Assembly (NCBI GenBank): GCA_963826795.1
Contig: CAWGYT010000004.1
Location: 620,001-684,000 of the forward strand
DNA length: 64,000 bases
Direction of reading: 5' to 3'
Source of the DNA: CAWGYT01 sp963826795
GTDB taxonomy: Bacteria > Planctomycetota > Planctomycetia > Pirellulales > Pirellulaceae
Position 1 is the stretch's first letter. Every line of letters begins with the position of its first letter. The notes under the pieces were generated by a model, which did not search any database, was not told the DNA's origin, and saw nothing but the letters and a program-made list of their open reading frames with translations. Of this stretch, positions 16,618 through 24,764 are shown piece by piece. The position numbers and the translations under genes were made by a program.

Positions 16618-17958
16618 GTGAAATACTTCTGCTCGATACCCAACGCCTTCTACCTGGCGGGGCTCGCCGTGCTGGCCGGTTGCCAGTCCGGTTCGCCGCA
16701 CAGTCCATTTCGATTGCAGTCAATGCTGTCAGGGCGAGCAGAATCGCGACCCTCAGATGCCGAGCTGGCGTCGGCTGGTGCCTCGAGCGGCCAATCCAAG
16801 GCCGACTTTCACATGCCGATGGATCCGCGGAACTTCTTCGCAGCGGACAAGACACCCACGGCATCCGTCGATCACCCCGCGCTGGGAATGCACGGGAATA
16901 CGACCTCCGCGGCGGCATTCGCCAAGCGCAAGGCGAATGATGTCGTTGACGCGCTAACGATCACACCCCGAGTTGAACACGTGCTCGATCCGACGAATCT
17001 GGAACACGATCCAGGGAATCTCCAACCCAGCTTGTATCTGACGGCGGCGCGACTGATGGAAGAGCGAGGACAGTTGGACGAGGCCTATGCGCAGTACGCA
17101 CGTCTCCTGCAGGTCGAGCCGATGAGTCGGCCGGCGTTGATCGGCGTGGCGCGGCTGGAGCACCGGCGCGGGAATATGCCAGCGGCCATCGCAGCCTATC
17201 AAAAGGCGCTGCAGATCGTCGGGCAGGACCCCGTGATCCTCAACGACTTCGGACTGTGCCTGGCCCGTGCTGGGCAAAAGGCGCAGGCAATCGAGGTCTT
17301 GCGGGTGGCGACGGCAAGCAAGCCCGACAGCTTGTTGTACCGGAACAACCTCGCCGCCGTTTTGGTCGAGGCGGACCAGACCGAGCAAGCGGTCGCCACG
17401 CTCGCCGAGGCGCTCGGACCGGCGGTGGCTCACTACAACGTCGGTTACCTGCTCAGTGAGGGTGGCAAGGCGGACGCCGCGCAGATCCATTTCGCGCAGG
17501 CGCTGCAGATCGATCCGAACTGCACTCCGGCGCGGACCATGATGGACCGAATCGCACCCATGATCTCCGCTCGGCCCGAACGGCAGATCCCCGGCGCGTT
17601 CGAGGCCGCCGCGATGACGCCAACGCTGCTGCCACCGACGGTCAGCGGGGCCACCGGAGCGTCAAATCCGATCGCTCCTCCCGAGGCGGCACGACAGTCT
17701 CCGATCCAGGTCGTTGCGCAGCAGGTGACGATGCCCGAGGCCCAGCCCGTCGTGACCGCGCGGCTGGACGATGATTCCGCGCCGCTCGAGCCGCGACCGG
17801 GACGAGTCCAACTGGTCCACCATCTGGAAGCGGACGCGGCGGATGAGCCCATGCGTGATTCGAGCTCCCCCTCCCCTGAGATTCGTCTGCCGCGGACACG
17901 CCGAGATCCTGCTCCCGTATCCGGCTTGATCGCGCCCCTTCCGGAAAACCTCCGCTAA
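16618..17958 (+). CDS. TadD-like TPR lipoprotein
   Basis: A 446-residue lipoprotein, starting at GTG 16618. The signal peptide ends in a lipobox (LAVLAGC, Cys about residue 22). A linker of about 120 residues is followed by four or so tetratricopeptide repeats between residues 138 and 310 (LYLTAARLMEERGQLDEAYA, ALIGVARLEHRRGNMPAAIA, VILNDFGLCLARAGQKAQAI, LLYRNNLAAVLVEADQTEQA). The C-terminal 130 residues are Pro/Ala-rich and look disordered. TadD lipoproteins help secretin insertion. The position at the end of the Tad locus fits that role. Assignment rests on architecture and context. Confidence 0.8.
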   Translation: MKYFCSIPNAFYLAGLAVLAGCQSGSPHSPFRLQSMLSGRAESRPSDAELASAGASSGQSKADFHMPMDPRNFFAADKTPTASVDHPALGMHGNTTSAAAFAKRKANDVVDALTITPRVEHVLDPTNLEHDPGNLQPSLYLTAARLMEERGQLDEAYAQYARLLQVEPMSRPALIGVARLEHRRGNMPAAIAAYQKALQIVGQDPVILNDFGLCLARAGQKAQAIEVLRVATASKPDSLLYRNNLAAVLVEADQTEQAVATLAEALGPAVAHYNVGYLLSEGGKADAAQIHFAQALQIDPNCTPARTMMDRIAPMISARPERQIPGAFEAAAMTPTLLPPTVSGATGASNPIAPPEAARQSPIQVVAQQVTMPEAQPVVTARLDDDSAPLEPRPGRVQLVHHLEADAADEPMRDSSSPSPEIRLPRTRRDPAPVSGLIAPLPENLR

Positions 17959-18037
17959 GTGGCATGGCGGGCAATGGGGAGCCTCGCCCTCTGACCCGCG
18001 GATGTTCCCCTAATCCCGCAATCCCATCGAGAACGGC

Positions 18038-19429
18038 CTATTCGCCGGGCTGACTTTTGGCTTTGTCCCAGAACGCGACGGCGAACAGGACCATCACGGC
18101 CGCGGCCATCACGGCCGGGAAGATCCAGAAATTCTTCCATTGCTCCATCGTCTGGCCGAGTAACTCGGTGTCGAGCCCTTCGGGCAACGTGCGGGTGAAC
18201 ATCTTGCCGAATGTCTGGAAGAATCCCAACGCTTCGGATTCACCCCGGGCCATCTTCAGCGCATCAACGTATGCCTCCGAACTCGTCACTTGCTGGCCAT
18301 ACCGTCCGAGATGCCAGTTTAGTGGAATCCCTAAGAAACTGCCGGCGGCCATGATGCGGTAACCGAAGAACATTCCGATTCCTTGCGTCAGGAAAACAAG
18401 CAGACCTTGCGCCTGTCCGCGAATCGCCTGGGACGCCTTTTGATCGGTGTACATGAAGCCCGTGACAAAGAAGAAGTCGTAGCAGACTCCGTGCAACGCC
18501 ACTGCCAAGAGGATCATCCACGTGACTTGATCCGGCGCGCCAGGCGCAAACAATCCGTATCGAATGACCCAACAGGCCATGCCGATCAAGATCATCAGCT
18601 TGAGTCCGAGTCGCCGGAAGAAAAACGGTATCAAGACCATAAAGAAGATCTCGGACATTTGACCAATCGTCATCGTTGCGCCCGGTTCGGCGAAACCCGC
18701 TTGACTGAGATAGGTCGAAGTCAAGCCGTAGTAGTAGGCAAGCGGAACGCAGATCAACGTCGAGCAGATCGCAAACACGAGGTAGTTCTTGTCGCCCAGC
18801 AACTTGAACGCGTCGACCATGAAAATGGTACGTAAGTCCGCCGGTTGACCTTTGAGCGGCGGTGGCGTGTGCGGCAAGAAGAAACAGAACACGCCCAGCA
18901 GGATCGAACTGACGCCGCCCAGCCAGAAGATGTTGAACGAGCTGGACCAGCCCATCGCTCCCAGGAAGAGGCCTGCCGCGATCCATCCGATCGTGCCCCA
19001 CACGCGAATCTTCGGAAAATGTTCCTGACTGGGAATGTGCGTGAACGCAATCGTGTTTCCCAGGCCCAGCGTTGGCATGTAGCAAAGCAGGTGGCCCAGA
19101 ATTAGCCAGACCAGCAATTTGCCGCTCGCCTCGCCTTGCGACGCGACGCCGGGAATCAGACACAGCATGGCGCCTCCCAGCAGCATCAAGATGCCCATCA
19201 CCTTTTCGGAGGCAAAGTAGCGATCCGCGATCAGGCCCAAAAACAAGGGGGCCAGGATCGCGGCGATCGGAGCTGACTCGTAGGCCGGACCCTTGAAGGC
19301 TCCTAACGCGTGGTTGTCCAGCGCCGCCGCCAGGGTGGCGAACCACGCACCCCAGGTGAAAAACTGGAGGAACATCATGGTGGATAAGAGGGTTACAATG
19401 ACCGACGTCTTCTTGGCCGAATCGCCCAT
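18038..19429 (-). CDS. MFS nucleoside:H+ symporter family (NupG/XapB-like)
   Basis: A 463-residue polytopic membrane protein with about twelve hydrophobic segments. N-terminal features fit the NHS family of the major facilitator superfamily: MMFLQFFTWGAWFATLAAAL, then PLFLGLIADRYFASEKVMGI, the conserved loop with Asp-Arg-Tyr. Further matches are LGNTIAFTHI and VWGTIGWIAAGLFLG. ATG at 19429 is chosen over a GTG at 19447, since GGGAG lies about 10 bases before it. It probably imports a nucleoside or similar solute by proton symport. It is transcribed divergently from the ceramidase-like hydrolase. Confidence 0.82.
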   Translation of the reverse strand: MGDSAKKTSVIVTLLSTMMFLQFFTWGAWFATLAAALDNHALGAFKGPAYESAPIAAILAPLFLGLIADRYFASEKVMGILMLLGGAMLCLIPGVASQGEASGKLLVWLILGHLLCYMPTLGLGNTIAFTHIPSQEHFPKIRVWGTIGWIAAGLFLGAMGWSSSFNIFWLGGVSSILLGVFCFFLPHTPPPLKGQPADLRTIFMVDAFKLLGDKNYLVFAICSTLICVPLAYYYGLTSTYLSQAGFAEPGATMTIGQMSEIFFMVLIPFFFRRLGLKLMILIGMACWVIRYGLFAPGAPDQVTWMILLAVALHGVCYDFFFVTGFMYTDQKASQAIRGQAQGLLVFLTQGIGMFFGYRIMAAGSFLGIPLNWHLGRYGQQVTSSEAYVDALKMARGESEALGFFQTFGKMFTRTLPEGLDTELLGQTMEQWKNFWIFPAVMAAAVMVLFAVAFWDKAKSQPGE

Positions 19430-19677
19430 GTTTGGTTGGCTCCCCACGAATACGGATGCGCCCTTCAGGATCGAGTAGTCGCCAGTCTAGTGCAACCGAG
19501 TGTCGCGAGGAACCAGGTACGAGCCGGGTTTCACCAGGAGCTGGTCATGGCAATGACGTTAGAATTCGGAAGCCCGGTACTGGTTGCGGGATCGCTCAGA
19601 TCCGCGCCGCCGGTGACCGCGACGTTCACCCGACTTATCATCTCAAATCCATCGGATTTCACGCTGGGAGCTACCTC

Positions 19678-21159
19678 ATGCCGACGTTTGCGACCCGATC
19701 ACGTTTACGACGACTTGGCGCAATCCATCGGTTCCGATCAATGTGCCGCCGACCGAGTCTGGCCGTCGTCTGCTTGGCCATTTCAGTCGGATGCTCGGGG
19801 TTGCGAGCTGAATCGATTCGCCTGGCCGTGGGCTTCGCCTCCATCGAGATTACTCCCGCCATGGATTCCGGTCGCCCGGTTTGGCTCGCCGGCTATGGAC
19901 CGGGGCGTCAGGCAACCGGCGTGCATGACCCGCTCTACGCGCGAACGGTTGTCTTGACGGACGGGACGCGGTACGTGGCCTTGGTTTCAGTGGACCTCGT
20001 GGGACTTCAATATCCCGAGGTCCAGCGCATCCGAAGCCAGTTGCCGGAATTCGATTACGTAATGGTTAGCAGCACGCACAATCACGAAGGGCCCGACACG
20101 ATCGGCATCTGGGGGCCGAGTCCCATTCGTCGAGGCGTCGATGACGCCTACCTGACACACGTGGTCGACCGCGTCGTGCAGTCAATCCGCGCTGCTCGGC
20201 AGCAAGTGTCGCCGGCCCAGGCCCGATTCGGCACGGCCGTCAATGAATCGCTGTTGGGTGACAGCCGTCTGCCGCAAGCGAAGGACGGCGCGTTGCGCTT
20301 ACTCCAATTCGTCGATCCCGCCGACTCGGAAAAGCCATTAGGGATCATTGTGCAGTGGAACTGCCATCCGGAGGCGTTGGGTTCCAAGAATACGTTGATC
20401 ACGGCCGATTTCTGCGCGGCGACTGTCGCCGCCGTCGAGCGGGCGCAAGGCTGTCCGGTGGTTTACTTTACCGGCGCCGTGGGTGGGCTGATGGCTCCGC
20501 CGGACGGGTTGTTTCAAGACGCCGATGGACGCGTCCTGCAGGAAGGTGAATTCGAGTATGCGGAGGCGTACGGACGTGCCGTCGCCGATCTGGCCAATCA
20601 GGCCGTCGGGCAGGCTCAGCCCCTGGAGCTTGCCCCGATCGCCATCAGCCGGGCCACGATTGCGATTCCGCTCGAAAATCCGCTCTATCGAACCGCCCGC
20701 CTGCTGGGAATCATTCGGCGCCGAGGGATCGCTTGGACCGGCGACTTCCGCCAGGCCGATCAGCCCGTCTCGCTGCTTGATCACGACCAACTGGGGGTCG
20801 CCACTGAAGTGGCCTGCCTCCGCCTCGGCACGCTCGATCTCGCCTGCATCCCGGGCGAACTCTACCCCGAGCTGGTTTATGGCCAATTCCAGGACCCGGC
20901 GGAGCCGCATGTCGACGATCCGCAAGCGCCGCTCGAGAAGACGATTGAGCAGATTCTGCCCTCGAAGACGTGGATGCTGTTCGGCCTGGCAAACGACGAA
21001 TTGGGCTACATCATTCCGCGCCGGCAATGGGACTTCGAGCCACCCTTTGCCTACGGTCGAAGCGAACCGCAATACGGCGAGATCAACAGCTGTGGCAAGG
21101 ACGTCGCGCCGATCATCATGCAGGCCCTGGCCGAGCGAATTGCCGAACTTGAGCCCTGA
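19678..21159 (+). CDS. secreted neutral/alkaline ceramidase-like hydrolase
   Basis: 493 residues. ATG 19678 is supported by GGGAG (19666-19670) at 7 bases; the open frame upstream to 19432 is not family-like. A signal peptide (SLAVVCLAISVGCSGLRA) leads to the N-terminal domain of the neutral/alkaline non-lysosomal ceramidase family: VGFASIEITPAMDSGRPVWL, DPLYARTVVL, and the metal-site segment VMVSSTHNHEGPDTIG, with further family-like segments WNCHPEALG and YFTGAVGGLMAP. It is shorter than true ceramidases and lacks an obvious C-terminal domain, as in many planctomycete copies. Substrate unknown. It converges on the DUF6807-like gene. Confidence 0.75.
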   Translation: MPTFATRSRLRRLGAIHRFRSMCRRPSLAVVCLAISVGCSGLRAESIRLAVGFASIEITPAMDSGRPVWLAGYGPGRQATGVHDPLYARTVVLTDGTRYVALVSVDLVGLQYPEVQRIRSQLPEFDYVMVSSTHNHEGPDTIGIWGPSPIRRGVDDAYLTHVVDRVVQSIRAARQQVSPAQARFGTAVNESLLGDSRLPQAKDGALRLLQFVDPADSEKPLGIIVQWNCHPEALGSKNTLITADFCAATVAAVERAQGCPVVYFTGAVGGLMAPPDGLFQDADGRVLQEGEFEYAEAYGRAVADLANQAVGQAQPLELAPIAISRATIAIPLENPLYRTARLLGIIRRRGIAWTGDFRQADQPVSLLDHDQLGVATEVACLRLGTLDLACIPGELYPELVYGQFQDPAEPHVDDPQAPLEKTIEQILPSKTWMLFGLANDELGYIIPRRQWDFEPPFAYGRSEPQYGEINSCGKDVAPIIMQALAERIAELEP

Positions 21160-21162
21160 GCG

Positions 21163-22133
21163 TCACTCCGATCGGTGACCCACATACTCCTGATAGAGTT
21201 CCGCAATCTTGGCCTGTGTCACATCGCCCGTGTGAAACACAAGGCGGTAGCGAAGTCGGAGAGCTCCGCCCGCGGGCACGGTATAGGAGCCATCTTCGCC
21301 CCGTCCGACGAACTCAGAGAGTCCGAACGGATTGGCGGCATACAGGCCATAGTCCCTCGCATGCCAGTAGGTCGGATAGCGAAGGTTTTGAGGATTATCG
21401 AAGAATGCGATCCCAACCGTCTGGCCCTCAATCGTTCCCCAGTAGTCAACCCACTTCGCACGCTTGCCCCAAATCGCGGGACCGGTCACTCCCTCGCTGT
21501 TAATCGCATGGCCGTTGGGCGCGGAGACGTCGCGACGACGGTCGTTGTCCAAACGCAGATTCGGATGCACACGCAGGGCCGCCGTTCCCTCCTTCGTGTC
21601 GCCAAACTTGAGTTCCTGGTCGCCAGCGCGAACCGTGATGTCCCAGTCGATCCAACGCCGGCCTTCGGCCGCGCAAAACTCAACTCCATCGTCTCTCGAC
21701 CGACGAGTTCGCCTTGGGGGGCAAGAAGCTGACTGATCAGGCGGATCGTGAGCGGACCATCTTGCGGCTGAATCAGCTCGGCCGACTCGTTCACGATCTT
21801 GCCCTCCCCGTGCCAAAAACTGACGCCGTTCACGTCCCCGTGGCCAAACCACATTGACTTGTGATGCGGATGGTCGGTCGCCTCGTTCGGGACTCCTTTC
21901 TGCATCGGGTAGTTCCGCGTCATCGGCACCTGGCCAGGGCCAAAAATCGGGTACACGATCGGTTTTTCGTACGTTCGAAAGTCGACGTCGCAGAACGGTT
22001 CGTCGCCGATCGACACGTGAAAGCTGCCCTCTTCCGCTGAGATCGCAATCGAGGACTCGTCCGCAGTCGCCGTGGCGCCTACGGTCATTAAGAGAAGAAA
22101 GGTCACCGCCCGGTGAACAACGAATGATTTCAT
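21163..22133 (-). CDS. DUF6807 (PmoA-like) secreted protein (frameshifted)
   Basis: About 323 residues once repaired. The start at 22133 gives a signal peptide (FVVHRAVTFLLLMTVGATATA). The N-terminal half (FRTYEKPIVYPIFGPGQVPM, DHPHHKSMWFGHGDVNGVSF) is the recognisable part of the family: a His-rich DHPHHKS motif in a beta-sandwich. After METMELSFA-like residues the frame breaks near 21670-21676. The other frame resumes with AAEGRRWIDWDITVRAGDQE, then WVDYWGTIEGQTVGIAFFDN and YGLYAANPFGLSEFVG, ending at 21163. The length is one base short of a multiple of three, so one base is missing. Proteins of this type are abundant in planctomycetes, and their role is not established. Confidence 0.8.
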
Positions 22134-22472
22134 GGCACGTCCTCGGCAATTCGAATCCGCTCTCGGGGCAACACGCGTCCGGCTGACGCTCCTTAGTGTA
22201 CCGTCAGCTCGCCCAAAGTGCATCTCCTGAAATGGGTTACGAGAAATTCTGGAGCGATTCCCGCTGTCCCGAGCCGGCCAATTGGAAACGCTCGGGTCGA
22301 CGTTTCGAAACTGACATTCGCCCGTCGCGGCAGATGTCGTAAGTTGTTGACGCCGGGGAACTTTGTCGGAAACAATGGCGTACTAGAGGCGTCGGTGATT
22401 TCCAGCTGCCAGGCAATCGAACACCCGTCGGATGGAATTGGTTTTTCACGCGGAGTTGGAGGTTTAGCAAAG
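22134..22472 (+). other. divergent intergenic region between the DUF6807-like gene and degP
   Basis: About 340 bases with promoters presumed for both directions. The degP frame is open back to 22218, but no start there has a ribosome site and the residues do not look family-like. No clear boxes or operator palindromes were identified. Confidence 0.35.
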
Positions 22473-23972
22473 ATGTTACGTGACCGCCGAGTTGTCGGGG
22501 CCGTGTTGGCGGCTTCTGCGCTGTTTGCGTTCCTGATTGGTTCCGCTGTCAGCCAGCAGCGGGTCGGTCCTACCGTCGCGGATCCCGAGGCCGTGGTCCA
22601 CGCCGAGTCTCTCTCAAGGGCGTTTCGGTCTGCCGCAAATTCGGTCTTGCCGACCGTCGTCAAGCTCAAGTCTCGGATCAACGAGCGGCGCGTGACCCGC
22701 GGCGGCGGAGCGCGCGGCGAGAATCCGTTCCGGGGAACTCCGTTTGAAGACTTCTTTGGCGATGAGTTCTTGGGGCCACTCGAAGAGCGCATTCCACGCA
22801 GCGAGGGGACCGGTTCGGGCGTAATCATCGATGCCAAAGGGATCATTCTGACAAACAATCACGTCGTGAAAGATGCGGATGTCGTGGTGGTCGAACTGCC
22901 GGATGGCCGTGAGTTCAAGGCGGACGATATCCGAACCGATCCCCAGACCGACCTGGCCGTGATACGAATCCCAGACGCCGGCGATTTGACGGCCGCGCGA
23001 CTAGGGGATTCGGACGAGGTCCAAATCGGTGATTGGGTCTTGGCGGTCGGCAACCCCTTCGAGCTAGAAGCGTCCGTCAGCGCCGGCATCATCAGCGCGA
23101 AGGGGCGTTCGTTGGGAGCCGCCGAGCGAGCCAGCTTCTTGCAGACCGACGCCGCGATCAACCCCGGGAATTCCGGCGGACCGCTGGTCAATCTGCGCGG
23201 TGAAGTCGTCGGGATCAACACGGCCATCGCGTCCTCGTCCGGGGGCTACCAGGGGATCGGTTTCGCGATTCCTGTGAACCTCGCCAAGTGGGTCATTGGC
23301 GAACTGCTGGACAAGGGAAGCGTGAGCCGTGGCTGGCTTGGGATCGGTATCAGCGCCGTGAACCAAGAGCTCGCCGAACAATTGGGGATCGACGCCCGCA
23401 CGCAGGGAGTGGTCGTGCAACAGGTCGGCGAAGATACACCGGCCGAGCGTGCGGGACTCAGAACTCGCGACATCATCACGCACTTTGGCGGCCAACCGGT
23501 CAGTGAGCCCTCCGAGTTACAGCGCGCGGTGGAGCGAGCCCCGCTGGGGTCGCGCCAGCCAATCCGCGTGATTCGCGACGGCAAAGTTCAAGAGCTGTCG
23601 GTAGAAACCGAGGCCTTGCCCGCCGATCTCGCGACTGCCTCGGGCCGCGACTCGCGCGATCGGGAGCAACCTGGAATCGCGAATGAACAGCTGGGCATGA
23701 AAGTCGCCGACCTGACGGCAGCCCTGCGGCAGCGTCTGGAACTGCCGACCAGCGCGGAGGGCGTGGTCGTGGTTGAGGTCTCGGCACGTGGAATTGCCAG
23801 CCTTAGCGGTCTTCGTCCCGGCATGCTCATTACCGAAGTGGACGGGAAGACGATCGACTCGGCCGAGGAATTTGAAAGCGCGATGGGCGACGCCAACCTC
23901 GAGAAGGGTGTTTCGATCACGGTCAGGATCCCGGGTGTGGGAACTCGCTTCCTGATCCTCCGAAATCGCTGA
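22473..23972 (+). CDS. degP: periplasmic serine protease, DegP/HtrA family with two PDZ domains
   Basis: 499 residues from ATG 22473 (GGAGG at 22458-22462, 10 bases upstream). An N-terminal hydrophobic segment (VVGAVLAASALFAFLIGSAV) exports or anchors it. The trypsin-like domain carries the full triad: His130 in ILTNNHVVKDADV, Asp160 in DPQTDLAVIRI, Ser234 in NPGNSGGPLVNLRGEVVG. PDZ1 covers about 285-370 (GWLGIGISAVNQELAEQLGI) and PDZ2 about 400-490 (LRPGMLITEVDGKTIDSAEE). A Gly-rich loop near residue 75 (RGGGARGENPFRGTPFEDFF) matches the LA-loop of DegQ/DegP. It degrades or refolds misfolded envelope proteins. Confidence 0.93.
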   Translation: MLRDRRVVGAVLAASALFAFLIGSAVSQQRVGPTVADPEAVVHAESLSRAFRSAANSVLPTVVKLKSRINERRVTRGGGARGENPFRGTPFEDFFGDEFLGPLEERIPRSEGTGSGVIIDAKGIILTNNHVVKDADVVVVELPDGREFKADDIRTDPQTDLAVIRIPDAGDLTAARLGDSDEVQIGDWVLAVGNPFELEASVSAGIISAKGRSLGAAERASFLQTDAAINPGNSGGPLVNLRGEVVGINTAIASSSGGYQGIGFAIPVNLAKWVIGELLDKGSVSRGWLGIGISAVNQELAEQLGIDARTQGVVVQQVGEDTPAERAGLRTRDIITHFGGQPVSEPSELQRAVERAPLGSRQPIRVIRDGKVQELSVETEALPADLATASGRDSRDREQPGIANEQLGMKVADLTAALRQRLELPTSAEGVVVVEVSARGIASLSGLRPGMLITEVDGKTIDSAEEFESAMGDANLEKGVSITVRIPGVGTRFLILRNR

Positions 23973-24395
23973 TCCAGCGGCGCGTTCGGGGTGTGTCCCG
24001 GGCGACGTTCCCCTGAGTTCAATTCCCGGCGCGGCGGACGATGCCCGCCGGGGGCTTCCGGCGGTGATTCGGGTCCTGAGGTTGGCTCGTCCTGGAGTCG
24101 CCGCGGCCGCGCGCTTTCGACTCTGCCGCGCCGCCTCGATCTGCCACCTGTCGCTCACGGCACGACAATTGCGTCACTTGCGCATTCTGCCGCGTACCTC
24201 GCCAATCTGGCAGGCGTTCCTGCCGCGAGCGTCGATGCCCGCCACGGGGGCGGTGCGGTTAGGAAAAGCGGCTAGAATAGGAGGCGCGCGTGACTTGATG
24301 GCCGCCCCGTGAGGACCACTTCGCGATGCGCGTCCCTCCACTGGGAAAACGAACGAATCGATTGTGACCGGGGACGAACCCAACGGAACGATTCC
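23973..24395 (+). other. intergenic region upstream of hsp20-lon
   Basis: 420 bases without a convincing gene. It contains several short GC-rich palindromes (for example near 24205-24225) and a TAGAAT hexamer at 24273-24278 that could be a -10 box. No CIRCE inverted repeat was found before the heat-shock genes. Confidence 0.35.
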
Positions 24396-24764
24396 ATGGA
24401 TCGAGAAGTGCGTCGATTTCTGCAGACCTTCTTTAACTCGGAGACCGAGCCGTACGGTGATTCGTGTTGGTGTCCGTCGGCGGATATCTATCGCGGCCAC
24501 AACCGCTGGCTCGTGAAATTCGATTTGGCGGGCGTGCAATCTGAAGACCTTCAGCTGCGCGTCGATCGGCAATGTTTGATCGTGAGTGGCGTCCGACGCG
24601 ATCTGTCGATTCTCGAGCAGCAGCAGGCGTACTCGATGGAGATTTCCTACAACCGCTTTCAGCGGGTCGTCGAATTGCCGATCGACTTAGCCCAAGCTGA
24701 AATTCGGCACGAATACCGAGACGGGATGCTGTTGGTTTTGATCACGCCGCGGAGTCCAAGCTGA
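24396..24764 (+). CDS. small heat-shock protein, Hsp20/alpha-crystallin domain
   Basis: 122 residues from ATG 24396; the open frame extends upstream to 24309 without family-like residues. The alpha-crystallin domain is nearly the whole protein: PSADIYRGHNRWLVKFDLAG, VQSEDLQLRVDRQCLIVSGV, RFQRVVELPIDLAQAEIRHE, then YRDGMLLVLITPR, where the family G-x-L motif is present. N- and C-terminal arms are short. Members hold unfolding proteins for refolding or degradation. The stop overlaps the start of lon (TGATG, 24762-24766), which implies translational coupling of a holdase and a protease. Confidence 0.88.
   Translation: MDREVRRFLQTFFNSETEPYGDSCWCPSADIYRGHNRWLVKFDLAGVQSEDLQLRVDRQCLIVSGVRRDLSILEQQQAYSMEISYNRFQRVVELPIDLAQAEIRHEYRDGMLLVLITPRSPS

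Noticed and set aside
24100..24395. CIRCE or similar heat-shock operator before hsp20-lon
   Set aside because: No TTAGCACTC-type inverted repeat found; only ordinary GC-rich palindromes.
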